A stretch of 64,000 nt of DNA from Moraxella nasibovis (GTDB lineage Bacteria > Pseudomonadota > Gammaproteobacteria > Pseudomonadales > Moraxellaceae): the NCBI RefSeq assembly GCF_029581575.1, contig NZ_CP089975.1, positions 1,488,001 through 1,552,000 of the forward strand. The letters run 5' to 3'. The translations under genes and the position numbers were made by a program. Within the stretch, counting starts at the first letter, position 1, and every line of letters begins with the position of its first letter. The notes beneath the pieces are model-generated. The model had not been told where the DNA came from. It ran no database searches and saw only the letters and a program-made list of their open reading frames with translations. Below are positions 15,733 through 24,760 of the stretch, piece by piece.

Positions 15733-17499
15733 ATGAGTAATTTAACCGACATTGCCAGCCTTGAATTGGTGCTAGATAACCGCCTCAAAGCCAAATTTTT
15801 ATGTTGGCTGGGCTGGCGTAATGCCGACATCGCAGAAGCTCTGGGCGAAAATGAAAACACCATTGCCAGCTGGAAGTCCCGTGACAAATGGGAGCAGATA
15901 CACGGCGAAAATCGTGTAGAACAAGCCCTGCAAGTACGCCTCATGACCCTTGTCATGAAAGAAAAGAAAAACTCTGGCGACTATAAAGAAATCAGCGAAT
16001 TGTTCAAAAACTACAAAGAATTTGTGCGACTAGAACGCTACCGAGACGGTGGCAACGAAGCCGACCTAAACCCCAAAGTATCAGAACGAGGCAAAGCCAA
16101 AAAACGCAAAGCCAATACTTTTGATGATGAAGCGGTGGAAAAGCTGGTACTTGCCTTTGAAGAGTCGTTATTTGATTACCAGCGCACTTGGTATCAAGCT
16201 GGTGATGAGCGAACGCGTGTGATTTTAAAATCACGCCAGATTGGGGCGACTTGGTATTTTGCTCGTGAGGCATTAGTAGACGCTGTTACCACAGGACGCA
16301 ATCAAATCTTTTTGTCAGCATCAAAAGCCCAAGCCCATATTTTCAAAGAATACATCAAGCAGTTCGCCCATTCTGCCTGTGGCGTGGAGCTATCAGGCGA
16401 CCCGATTGTGCTGTCGAATGGGGCAAATTTGACTTTTTTAGGCACGAATGCCCGAACCGCACAGGGTCATCACGGCAATTTTTACTTTGATGAATTTTTT
16501 TGGGTTTATGGTTTTGACGAGCTAAACAAAGTCGCCTCAGGTATGGCCATGCACAAAAAATGGCGTAAAACCTACTTTTCCACGCCGTCCACTATGGCAC
16601 ACGAAGCCTATACTTTTTGGACTGGATCACGATTTAACAAGGGCAAGCCCAAAGACAAGCACCTTAATATTGATGTATCGCACAAAGCACTCAAAGACGG
16701 CAAACGCTGTGATGACAAACTCTGGCGGCAAGTAGTAACGATTATGGACGCACAAGCTGGTGGCTGTGATTTGTTTGATATTGACGAGCTTAGATTTGAA
16801 TATTCAGCGGCAGACTTTGCCAATCTTTTGATGTGCGAATTTGTCGATGACGGCGAGTCAGTATTTCCACTTAATATGCTCCAGCCGTGTATGGTGGACT
16901 CTTGGGAAGTGTGGCGTGAAGATTATCGCCCCTTACACAGCCGCCCTTTTGGCAATAAACCTGTGTGGGTGGGCTATGACCCTGCTGAGACTGGTGACAG
17001 TGCAGGTCTTGTCGTGGTTGCTCCGCCTGCGGTGGCAAATGGTAAATTCCGTGTGCTAGAACGACAGCAGTTTAAGGGTATGGACTTTGCCGCACAGGCG
17101 AACATCATCAAAGGCATTACCCAAAGGTACAATGTTACCTACATCGGTATTGACACCACAGGCATGGGAACGGGCGTGGCACAATTAGTCAAATCATTCT
17201 TTCCTGCTCTGACGACTTTTCACTATTCGCCAGAAGTCAAAACCCAATTGGTTCTAAAAGCGTGGGATGTGGTCAAAAATGGACGGCTGGAATTTGACGC
17301 AGGACATACCGACATCGCCCACAGCCTAATGAGCATCAAAAAGACGCTCACCGCAAGTCAAAAACAGATGACCTTTGTCGCTAGTCGCAATGATGACATC
17401 GGTCATGCTGACCTAGCGTGGGCGTTAATGCACGCCCTACACCATGAGCCACTGGCAGGACAAACCGAACAGACGACAAGTTTTATGGAGTTTTCTTAA
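15733..17499 (+). CDS. P: Terminase large (ATPase) subunit P
   Basis: A 588-residue gpP-type packaging motor. The N-terminal 60 residues contain a small-terminase-like helix-turn-helix (LGWRNADIAEALGENENTIA). The ATPase has LKSRQIGATWY (about residue 163) as Walker A-like and FYFDEFFW (about residue 253) as Walker B. The nuclease part includes WVGYDPAETGDSAGLVVVAP and the late GHADLAWALMHAL. It reads rightward from late promoter 2; its stop overlaps the methyltransferase ATG by one base. Confidence 0.95.
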   Translation: MSNLTDIASLELVLDNRLKAKFLCWLGWRNADIAEALGENENTIASWKSRDKWEQIHGENRVEQALQVRLMTLVMKEKKNSGDYKEISELFKNYKEFVRLERYRDGGNEADLNPKVSERGKAKKRKANTFDDEAVEKLVLAFEESLFDYQRTWYQAGDERTRVILKSRQIGATWYFAREALVDAVTTGRNQIFLSASKAQAHIFKEYIKQFAHSACGVELSGDPIVLSNGANLTFLGTNARTAQGHHGNFYFDEFFWVYGFDELNKVASGMAMHKKWRKTYFSTPSTMAHEAYTFWTGSRFNKGKPKDKHLNIDVSHKALKDGKRCDDKLWRQVVTIMDAQAGGCDLFDIDELRFEYSAADFANLLMCEFVDDGESVFPLNMLQPCMVDSWEVWREDYRPLHSRPFGNKPVWVGYDPAETGDSAGLVVVAPPAVANGKFRVLERQQFKGMDFAAQANIIKGITQRYNVTYIGIDTTGMGTGVAQLVKSFFPALTTFHYSPEVKTQLVLKAWDVVKNGRLEFDAGHTDIAHSLMSIKKTLTASQKQMTFVASRNDDIGHADLAWALMHALHHEPLAGQTEQTTSFMEFS

Positions 17500-18173
17500 T
17501 GAATATCGACTTACATCAAGGCGACTGCTTGGATATTTTAAAACAAATTCCAGATGGCTCGGTGGATATGGTGCTGACCGATCCACCGTATGGCATCAAT
17601 TATCAGTCGTCGCGCAGATACAAGGTCAAGAAATTTGACAAGATCTTAAATGATGAAACGCCATTTACTCAATTTATCGCACATTTACCACGATTATTAA
17701 GCAAAGACGGCTGTGGCATGATTTTCACAAGATGGGATAAACAACAAATATTTATTGATGAGTTAAAAGCCCACGGCATCAATCCCAAAAACATCATCAT
17801 TTGGGATAAGGTCGCACATGGCATGGGAGACCTAAAAAGAGCCTTTGGCTCAAGATATGAAAGCATTATTTTTTATTGCAATCATGGATTTATGTTTAAT
17901 GGCAAACGCCCAACCGATATTGTGCGTTTTAATCGCATAGGGGGGAGTTTAATACACCCAAATCAAAAACCGATTGAATTGTTGCAATACTTAATAGAAA
18001 AATGCACCAGACCAAACTCAACCATTCTAGACTGCTTTATGGGTAGCGGCTCAACAGGCGTCGCTTGTGTTAATACTGGGCGAAATTTTATTGGCATTGA
18101 ATTAGATGAACATTATTTTTCGGTCGCCAAAAATCGCATTAACAATCAACTTAACGAACAGGAAACATCATGA
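17499..18173 (+). CDS. DNA methyltransferase (N4/N6 type, beta-class order)
   Basis: A 224-residue methyltransferase with DPPYGINY (motif IV, about residue 28) before the SAM-binding FMGSGSTG (about residue 177), the beta-class order. NQKP precedes the C-terminal half. It modifies adenine N6 or cytosine N4; the site is unknown. It is embedded between P and Q with one- and four-base overlaps, so it is made with the packaging proteins and may protect phage DNA from host restriction. P2 itself has no gene here. Confidence 0.9.
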   Translation: MNIDLHQGDCLDILKQIPDGSVDMVLTDPPYGINYQSSRRYKVKKFDKILNDETPFTQFIAHLPRLLSKDGCGMIFTRWDKQQIFIDELKAHGINPKNIIIWDKVAHGMGDLKRAFGSRYESIIFYCNHGFMFNGKRPTDIVRFNRIGGSLIHPNQKPIELLQYLIEKCTRPNSTILDCFMGSGSTGVACVNTGRNFIGIELDEHYFSVAKNRINNQLNEQETS

Positions 18174-19150
18174 CAAACCAACCCGTCGCTTTTACCTTTG
18201 GCGAGCCTGTCGCCATGCACGACCGAGAAATTTTTGACTATGTAGAATGCTGGCACAACGGTCGCTGGTACGAACCGCCTGTGAATTTACACGGTTTGTC
18301 CAAAGCCTACAAATCCACACCGTATTTATCCAGCGGTATTATTTTTAAACGCAATTTTCTTGCCAATTTATTCATCCCACACGCCAAACTTGGCCGCAAA
18401 GCCTTTGAGCAGATTGCCCTAGACTTCATCTGGTGTGGCAATGCCTATCTTGAAGAAATCCGCAGTGTGCGTGGCGGTGTGTTACGCTACCAGCCAAGCC
18501 TCGCCAAATACACCAGAGCAGGCAAAAATGGACAATTTTTCATGCTTTATGATGATGAATTGGGCTATCAAGAGCATAAATTTAGTAGCCGAATTTGCCA
18601 CATCAAAGAATGCGACATTAACCAAGAAATCTATGGCTCGCCTGAATATTATGCCGCCTTGCAGTCAGCGTGGCTCAACGAATCAGCGACGCTATTTCGC
18701 CGCAAATACTACAATAACGGCTCGCACGCAGGCTTTATCTTGTATGTCAATGACCCTGCCAACGACCCCAATGACATTGACGCACTCCGCCAAGCATTAA
18801 AAGACAGCAAAGGACCGGGCAATTTTCGCAATTTGTTCTTTTACAGCCCGAATGGCAAAAAAGACGGCATTCAAATTATCCCTGTATCTGAAATCGCCGC
18901 CAAAGATGATTTTGGCACAATCAAAAACATCAGCCGAGATGATGTACTATCCGCACTGCGTATCCCACCACAACTGTTAGGCATCGTGCCAACCAACGCC
19001 GGCGGTTTTGGATCAATCCGCGATGCATCTGAGATGTTTTGGCGAAATGAAATTTTGCCACTACAAGCTCGGCTAGAAATCATCAATGAATGGGCTGGGG
19101 ATGAGATTGTGAGGTTTAGGGATTATAAGGTGTCTGGCAACGAAGAATAA
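18170..19150 (+). CDS. Q: Portal protein Q
   Basis: A 326-residue P2-type portal: FDYVECWHNGRWYEPPVNLH, YLSSGIIFKRNFLANLF, DFIWCGNAYLEEIRS and LRIPPQLLGIVPTNAGGFGS. Twelve copies form the vertex for DNA entry. P2 gpQ is 344. It is the last recognisable phage gene on this side and is followed by a terminator. Confidence 0.93.
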   Translation: MTNQPVAFTFGEPVAMHDREIFDYVECWHNGRWYEPPVNLHGLSKAYKSTPYLSSGIIFKRNFLANLFIPHAKLGRKAFEQIALDFIWCGNAYLEEIRSVRGGVLRYQPSLAKYTRAGKNGQFFMLYDDELGYQEHKFSSRICHIKECDINQEIYGSPEYYAALQSAWLNESATLFRRKYYNNGSHAGFILYVNDPANDPNDIDALRQALKDSKGPGNFRNLFFYSPNGKKDGIQIIPVSEIAAKDDFGTIKNISRDDVLSALRIPPQLLGIVPTNAGGFGSIRDASEMFWRNEILPLQARLEIINEWAGDEIVRFRDYKVSGNEE

Positions 19151-19154
19151 ACCA

Positions 19155-19185
19155 AAAACCCAAGTCAAAACTTGGGTTTTATTGT
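19155..19185 (+). terminator. Terminator after portal gene
   Basis: AAAACCCAAG (19155-19164), six-base loop, CTTGGGTTTT (19171-19180): a perfect ten-pair stem with a T-run, five bases after the Q stop. Confidence 0.85.
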
Positions 19186-19472
19186 ATAATTTAACACCAA
19201 ATTTACACCATTTGATATTTATTTTATAAAAAAATATTTAATTTCAATAACTTATATTAAATAGTGGAAATATCTATCATCGGTGCGACACTAATTCTCT
19301 TAGTATTTGATTTTAAAGCATTTTGTAGGGGAAGCATTGATTTATAAGCCTTGTAAGGAATTAGGATTATGGATTATTTTTGTGTATTTTAGCGTAATTT
19401 TGCGACTTTTTGGGGAATTTTATGTCAGACAAACCAGCTTTTGGCACTGATTTAAAAACACCTTAAAAAAAC
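19186..19472. other. AT-rich gap at the prophage-host junction
   Basis: No gene, tRNA or convincing attachment core is visible. A 14-codon ORF (ATG 19422) behind GGGG ends at TAA; it may be a remnant. The prophage end must lie in or near this stretch, but the partner att sequence is outside the window. Confidence 0.4.
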
Positions 19473-19498
19473 AAAGGCTCGACAACCATCGAGCCTTT
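19473..19498 (-). terminator. Terminator after the OppA-type gene
   Basis: AAAGGCTCGA (19473-19482), six-base loop, TCGAGCCTTT (19489-19498); a run of A on the left gives the T-run for the leftward gene. Confidence 0.85.
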
Positions 19499-19516
19499 GA
19501 TGTGGTGAGTATGTGA

Positions 19517-21175
19517 TTATTTTTTGACAGACCAGTGGCGTGCTTGCCACAGATCGAGCGGGTCTGTATTGGAAAAGCCTTGAACATGTGGCTTAACCAG
19601 TCGCACATTGGCATAGTACAAGACATCAATCTGCGTACTGTCATTTTCCATGATTTTTTCAGCCTGATTGTACAAATTGACACGACCTTGGGCATCAAGC
19701 GATGGATCCAGCGTCTTTAACATCAGCTGATCAAAGGCAGGATTGACATAGCGTGTCCAGTTGTTTGAGTTGTTGGATTTGCGCAGATTTAGGAAGGTGG
19801 ATGCCTCATTATAATCACCACACCATCTTGCACGCACCATCTGATAATTACCCGCACGGCGAGAGTCAAGATAAGTCTTCCATTCTTGATTGGTCAGGCT
19901 GATGTCCACCACGCCCAGCGCTTCGCTCCAAAGACCTGTGGCAGCGACAGCGATTTTTTTGTGCTGCTCATTGGTGTCATACAAAAGCTCAAATTTTAGC
20001 GGATTTTGCGCACTATACCCCGCCTCAGCCAAGAGTTTTTTGGCTTCCTCAATGCGCTTTGCCTTATCCCACGCTTTCCACTCAGGGGTGTTGCTCACGC
20101 CACCTGCGATAGAAATCGGTGTGAATTGATAAGCAGGAATTTGACCTTGACCCAAGACCTTCTCTGTGATGATCTCACGATCCAGCGCCAATGCCAACGC
20201 ACGGCGGACTTTTGGATCATCAAACGGTGCTTTGGTGTGATTTAGGTCATAATAATAAGTGCATAGGGTCGGTGCGGTTTTAAGTTCATCGCCCAAAGAT
20301 TGTTTGAGCGCCTCAAACTGCTCTGGCGGCAGCTCGCTGGCGGTGATGTCCACCTCGCCTGCTTGATAGCGCTGTACATCGGTGGTTGCTGATGTGATTG
20401 GCAGCACGACAAGCTTGTCAAGCTTGGTGTTAGCATCGTCATAAAAAGCTGGGTTTCTTTCTAGGACGATTTTTTCATTGACAATCCATTCGACAGGCTT
20501 ATAAGCGCCATTGACGACGATGTTCTTTGGGTCGGTCCATTTTTCACCGAAAGCCTCAACCGTCTTTTGATGTACAGGCACGACGGTGCTATGAATCATC
20601 ATGTCAGGCAAATATGGCACAGCCTCTGACAGCGTGATTTGTAGCGTGTGGTCGTCCAGTGCCTCGATGCCAAGCGTGCTTGGGTCTTTTTTGGCATTGA
20701 TGACATCCTCAGCATTTAAGAGCTTGGCATCTTCTAGGTAGCTGGCATAAGGTGAGCCAAGCTTGGGATCGACCAAACGGCGAAAGCTGTACACAAAGTC
20801 ATGCGCCGTCACCGGATCGCCATTGCTCCACTTAGCATCGCTACGCAGCTTGAAAGTCCACACTTTATTATCAGGCGTACTCCACTCGGTCGCCATCGCA
20901 GGGACGGTCTTGCCGTCTGCGTCGGTCTGCACCAAGCCCATGCTAAACTGACGAATGATGTTCGACTCCTGCACGCCTTGGGCAAGCTGTGGGTCGAGCG
21001 TCTCGGGTTCGCTGGCGTTATTGATGGTAATGACCTGCTCGGCAGCACTGCCATCTGCGGCAGCGGCAGGTGCGGCGGCATCAGTGGCAGGCTTATTGTC
21101 ATTGCCACAGGCGCTAAGACCAAGTGCGGCGATGAGTGCGAGTGCAAGTTTGTGTTTTGGTAAAATGTGGGTCAT
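19517..21175 (-). CDS. Peptide ABC transporter substrate-binding lipoprotein (OppA/MppA type)
   Basis: A 552-residue SBP_bac_5 protein. The ATG at 21175 (after AAGGAA) starts MTHILPKHKLALALIAALG with lipobox LSAC; the longer frame to 21223 only adds residues before the signal peptide. EPETLDPQLAQGVQESNI and DLFEGLV-like ITLSEAVPYLPDM regions fit the oligopeptide-binding family. It binds peptides in the periplasm for import. No permease genes are adjacent, so it probably works with a system elsewhere, as MppA does. Confidence 0.9.
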   Translation of the reverse strand: MTHILPKHKLALALIAALGLSACGNDNKPATDAAAPAAAADGSAAEQVITINNASEPETLDPQLAQGVQESNIIRQFSMGLVQTDADGKTVPAMATEWSTPDNKVWTFKLRSDAKWSNGDPVTAHDFVYSFRRLVDPKLGSPYASYLEDAKLLNAEDVINAKKDPSTLGIEALDDHTLQITLSEAVPYLPDMMIHSTVVPVHQKTVEAFGEKWTDPKNIVVNGAYKPVEWIVNEKIVLERNPAFYDDANTKLDKLVVLPITSATTDVQRYQAGEVDITASELPPEQFEALKQSLGDELKTAPTLCTYYYDLNHTKAPFDDPKVRRALALALDREIITEKVLGQGQIPAYQFTPISIAGGVSNTPEWKAWDKAKRIEEAKKLLAEAGYSAQNPLKFELLYDTNEQHKKIAVAATGLWSEALGVVDISLTNQEWKTYLDSRRAGNYQMVRARWCGDYNEASTFLNLRKSNNSNNWTRYVNPAFDQLMLKTLDPSLDAQGRVNLYNQAEKIMENDSTQIDVLYYANVRLVKPHVQGFSNTDPLDLWQARHWSVKK

Positions 21176-21343
21176 GGCAGATTCCTTGCAAGCTTGAATG
21201 AATGGTGTTAATAAATCGTCCAATTCAATCTGGACTCTGCTATGCTACACCAATATTTACCAAAGTACAATACAATAGCAAATAATATTTCAGCCTTTAA
21301 TATGGTTTTATGAATAAAAGTTATCAAATCCACCACGAGTTGG

Positions 21344-22171
21344 CTATTGGTATTGACTAAGTAGCGCCTCAAAGTTACGACTGGTGATCTCTGCCATCTC
21401 TTCGCTCGTCTTGTCATAGACTTTGGCGAGTGCCTCCGCCACATAAGGCACATAAGTCGGCTCATTGTCACGCCCACGCTTAGGCACTGGCGCAAGGTAT
21501 GGACTGTCCGTCTCGATTAGGATGCGGTCAAGCGGCAATTTTTTGGCAACTTCTCTGAGCGCATCAGATTTATTAAAACTGACAATGCCTGAAAACGAAA
21601 TATACATACCCAAATCAAGCGCTCGCTTGGCAAAGGCATAATCTTCGGTAAAACAATGAATGATGCCGTGTTCGCATTTTTCGGCAGTCAACAGATCTAG
21701 CGTGTCGTGATAAGCACTGCGAGTATGTACGATGATGGGTTTTTTGACGCTTTGGCTGGCGTGAATGTGCGTGGCAAAGCTGTGTTTTTGGGCAACTTTT
21801 TTGGTGTCGTCCCAATGATAATCCAGACCCGTCTCACCAAACGCCCAGACCTTATCGTGATTATAAGACAGCAATTTTTCCACCGTCACGCCTGCCAGCA
21901 CACTCTCATCTTGACAAGGGTGCAGCCCCACACTCATGCCAATGTCAAGCGCCTCGTCGGATCTGTCCACCCACGCCTTGATGTCGTCAAATTCATCATA
22001 ATGACACATGATCGCCATCGCTCGGCTGACATTTGCCGACTTCATGGCATTTAAAAGATTTTGCGGCTGATGGTCGTGATTGTCCAATTTTAGATAGGTT
22101 AAATGGCAATGGCTGTCTGTAAACATGGCGTACAAGCTTTTCGTTTTGGTTATTGGGTTTTGGTAAGTCAT
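21344..22171 (-). CDS. TatD-family metal-dependent hydrolase
   Basis: A 275-residue TatD/YcfH-type deoxyribonuclease-like enzyme. Metal and active-site motifs are FTDSHCHL (about residue 17), FGETGLDYHW, IVHTRSAYHD, IIHCFTEDYAFA and ILIETDSPYLAP. ATG 22126 (MFTDSHCHL) is an alternative start giving the usual family N-terminus; neither has a good ribosome-binding site. Members act in DNA repair and RNA turnover. Confidence 0.9.
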   Translation of the reverse strand: MTYQNPITKTKSLYAMFTDSHCHLTYLKLDNHDHQPQNLLNAMKSANVSRAMAIMCHYDEFDDIKAWVDRSDEALDIGMSVGLHPCQDESVLAGVTVEKLLSYNHDKVWAFGETGLDYHWDDTKKVAQKHSFATHIHASQSVKKPIIVHTRSAYHDTLDLLTAEKCEHGIIHCFTEDYAFAKRALDLGMYISFSGIVSFNKSDALREVAKKLPLDRILIETDSPYLAPVPKRGRDNEPTYVPYVAEALAKVYDKTSEEMAEITSRNFEALLSQYQ

Positions 22172-22180
22172 TTAGATCCA

Positions 22181-22255
22181 GTGGCGATACAAGCACTCAT
22201 AGCAAATCTTCACCCGCTCTGCTGCCTTAGGCGCTGCAAAGTCTTGTATCGCCAC
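22181..22255. repeat. 13-bp inverted repeat upstream of the TatD gene
   Basis: GTGGCGATACAAG (22181-22193) and CTTGTATCGCCAC (22243-22255) are exact inverted copies 49 bases apart. There is no T-run. It could be a remnant of a small mobile element or an RNA structure. Confidence 0.55.
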
Positions 22256-22314
22256 CAGATTCTGTTAAGGCAGGTATTATAACAGCTTAGCAGCACATAC
22301 CGCAACGCCACAAG

Positions 22315-23530
22315 CTAGCCTCTCCCCGTACTAAGCCCCGCCTTCCCATTCGCCACAATCGTATTAAACAGTACTTTCCAAGCGGACAATTTCGGATTGG
22401 GCGATTTGCCTTCACCAATCAACCGCATTTGCGACATATACCAATCCATTTCAAGCACCGCCCCCACTTTTTTATCAAGCGGTGCAAAGCCTGTTTTAAT
22501 GCGGTTTGTGGTCAAAGTTTGATACGAGCCATTTTGAATTTGCTTGGGCAAATCAGGCATTAGGGCAAGCGGACGGGCAATGCCGATTAAATCCAAATTG
22601 CCACTTTTTAACGCGTCATTCATCGCTGTTTCACTTCTAAATCCGCCCGTAATAATCAAGGGTACTTGGCTGATTTTGCGTCCCTTTTCGGCATAATCTA
22701 GGAAAAAGGCTTCTCTTTGGCGAGTGCTGGATTTTTCAGCCAACATTGCAGGGCTTTCGTAGTTTCCGCCAGAAATTTCAATAAAATCAATGCCCAATTC
22801 CGATAATTTGGCGACCACCGCAAGGCTGTCGTTTTCATCAAAACCGCCTTTTTGAAAATCGGCTGAATTTAATTTCACGCCCACCAAAAAATCAGAACGG
22901 ACAGCTTCACGAATGCCTTGATAAATTTTTAATAAAAAATTCATACGGTTAGTCAAACTTCCGCCCCAGTCATCGGTGCGAGTGTTGTGGTGTGGCGACA
23001 AAAATTGGCTAATCAAATAGCCGTGTGCGGCGTGAATTTGCACACCGCTAAATCCTGCTTGTTCGGCGATTTTGGCGGTCGTGATGAATTCGCCAATAAT
23101 TTGTTCAATTTCAACCGCTTGCAAGGCTCGTGGCGGATTGATAAAACCGTCCATTCCCTTTAACGGCACGGCACTTGGGGCGACAGGTTCACGATTGACC
23201 GCTTTGGGCGATTGTTTGCCTGCGTGGTTGATTTGCATAATCATCAGCGTGCCTGCGGTTTTGCCTGCCTGAGCCCACGCTTTGAGCATAGGGAGAGAGC
23301 GGTCGTCCGACACCACGACATCGCCCACCGAGCCTTTGCCGTTTGGCGACACCATCACATTGCCCGTAACCAGCACGCACGCCCGCCCCGCCCAATGCCC
23401 AAGTGCGGTACAGATTGACAAGGGCTTGGGTCGGCTGGTTGTCTGTGGCGAGCTGTTCTTCCATTGCCGATTTGAAAAAGCGGTTTTTGGCGGTCGTGCC
23501 GTTGGGGAAAGTAAAAGGTTGAAATAGCAT
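22315..23530 (-). pseudogene. NADH:flavin oxidoreductase (Old Yellow Enzyme family), frameshifted
   Basis: The gene starts at ATG 23530 (MLFQPFTFPNGTTAKNRFFK) and its frame runs to about WALGGAGV. The rest (LVTGNVMV onward) is in another frame ending at 22315. The junction has a tandem GCAC-GCAC (23373-23380 on the plus strand); removing one four-base unit restores WALGGAGVLVTGNVMV. Conserved NHAGKQSPK and GVQIHAAHGYLISQFLSPH are intact. This is a +4 disruption, a true pseudogene or a sequencing or slippage variant. It would reduce enones or other substrates with FMN. Confidence 0.88.
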
Positions 23531-23555
23531 AGGGGGTTCTCTTTTTGGTTTATAG

Positions 23556-23580
23556 GTTTAAAAATTTAAACTTATTATAA
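23556..23580 (-). promoter_or_regulatory. Operator-promoter box of the flavin oxidoreductase gene
   Basis: GTTTAAA-AA-TTTAAAC (23556-23571) is a 7-2-7 palindrome directly followed, on the plus strand, by TTATTATAA, which is TATAAT read leftward. The same 25 bases, with three changes, occur upstream of the ArsR gene (24701-24725). Confidence 0.65.
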
Positions 23581-23629
23581 GGGGGAATGTGGGGGAAGTC
23601 AAGGGAAAATTCTGTTTGTTAATCTGTAA

Positions 23630-23685
23630 GGTGCGTACCACGCACCCTTAAAAATTCACGCCTAAAATGGTGCGTATTACGCACC
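23630..23685. repeat. Pair of short palindromes GGTGCGTA...TACGCACC
   Basis: GGTGCG-TACCA-CGCACC (23630-23646) and GGTGCGTA-T-TACGCACC (23669-23685) lie in the gap between two leftward genes. They look like two units of a small palindromic intergenic repeat; neither has a T-run. Confidence 0.6.
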
Positions 23686-23718
23686 TTACGCCTAAAAATC
23701 ATCTAAATATTTTATTTT

Positions 23719-24357
23719 TCAAGCACCCAACTCCCAAATTTCCCCTTTCTCCAAAATCCCCGTTTTATTTTTGGCAACTGCTTGTATCATTGCCTTTGCC
23801 AAAGCATCGGTCGGCATAGGTTTGGCGGATAACAATAAACCAAAGTGATTTAAAAATGATAAGGCTTTTTCGCTGACCATTTCGCCCAAACGGTCGCTGT
23901 TTTCTCGTTTTAATAAAGGCGGTCGCAAAATGGTTAAATGGGTTAAACCAATATTTTGCAAAGCCGTTTCCAATTCGCCTTTTAAACGATAATAAAACAA
24001 TCGGCTATTTGCATTCGCTCCGTCCGATGACAATACCAAAAATCGTGCAATGCCATTTTGTTTGGCGATATTGGCAAACACAAGCGGATAATCAAAATCT
24101 ATTTTGCGTTGATTTTGTTGATTGCCCGCTTGTTTTAAAGTTGTGCCAAGACAGCAAAACAGCACATCGCCTTTTATTTTATCCGCCCAATCATCGGGCG
24201 TATCAAAATCAATCAAATGCACGGTTAATTTTGGGTGCGTGATTGCCACAGGTTTTCGCACAAAAATCATCACACTTTGGTAATGCTCATTATTTAATAA
24301 TAATTGGGTCAGGGCATTGCCTGTCGCCCCTGTTGCACCAATAACAATTGCTTTCAT
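23719..24357 (-). CDS. NAD(P)-binding SDR-like protein (YraR/TIP30 type)
   Basis: A 212-residue Rossmann protein: VIGATGATGNALTQLLL (GxxGxxG, residue 7 on), VLFCCLGTTLKQAG, and FYYRLKGELETAL with the Y-x-x-x-K pattern. It resembles atypical SDRs of the YraR/HIM-like group with no settled substrate. It lies one base after the ArsR gene, so the two are co-transcribed, with the flavin oxidoreductase downstream. Confidence 0.78.
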   Translation of the reverse strand: MKAIVIGATGATGNALTQLLLNNEHYQSVMIFVRKPVAITHPKLTVHLIDFDTPDDWADKIKGDVLFCCLGTTLKQAGNQQNQRKIDFDYPLVFANIAKQNGIARFLVLSSDGANANSRLFYYRLKGELETALQNIGLTHLTILRPPLLKRENSDRLGEMVSEKALSFLNHFGLLLSAKPMPTDALAKAMIQAVAKNKTGILEKGEIWELGA

Positions 24358-24358
24358 T

Positions 24359-24688
24359 TTATTTACCCTGATTACTCGGACAATATCTTTTCATCAATTC
24401 AACCAATTCGCCCATTTTTTCAATTTCATCTTTCATTGCCAAACTGTAAAAGCGTTCTTTGCCGATTTGTTCTACGCTGACGGCATTGGCAGAAAGCATA
24501 ATTTTCAAATGGTGAGACACCGCAGGGCGAGACAAATGCAGATTTTCGGTAATGTCATTGACCCGCATCGCCCCATTTTCCAGCAATAATTTCAAAATCA
24601 AATGGCGGTTTTCGTCCGCAAGCACAGTAAAAATCGGAATGCACGACTTTAACAGCGTCATAGAATTATCAATATCAGTATTTGGCAT
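24359..24688 (-). CDS. ArsR-family transcriptional regulator
   Basis: A 109-residue winged-helix repressor from ATG 24688 (a TTG three codons up is possible). The helix-turn-helix region reads NDITENLHLSRPAVSHHLKI (about residues 43-62), preceded by LADENRHLILKLLLENG. No ELCVCDL metal motif is present, so it may sense something other than arsenic-type metals. It probably represses its own operon and the flavin oxidoreductase through the shared boxes. Confidence 0.87.
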   Translation of the reverse strand: MPNTDIDNSMTLLKSCIPIFTVLADENRHLILKLLLENGAMRVNDITENLHLSRPAVSHHLKIMLSANAVSVEQIGKERFYSLAMKDEIEKMGELVELMKRYCPSNQGK

Positions 24689-24700
24689 ATTTGTCAAAAA

Positions 24701-24725
24701 GTTTAAAAATTTGGACTTATTATAG
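24701..24725 (-). promoter_or_regulatory. Operator-promoter box of the ArsR operon
   Basis: GTTTAAA-AA-TTTGGAC with TATAAT (24724-24719, leftward), a near copy of 23556-23580. The operator covers the expected start site, as is usual for ArsR repressors. Confidence 0.65.
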
Positions 24726-24760
24726 CAAAGTTTTTGGCATCTGGCTTAGATTTATGATGA

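Noticed and set aside
19186-19472. Attachment site or tRNA at the prophage right end
   Set aside because: No tRNA or tmRNA-like sequence was seen, and the matching left att is outside the window, so no core can be named.
23189-23530. Separate small protein starting MLFQPFTFPNG
   Set aside because: It is the N-terminal part of the frameshifted flavin oxidoreductase, not an independent gene.
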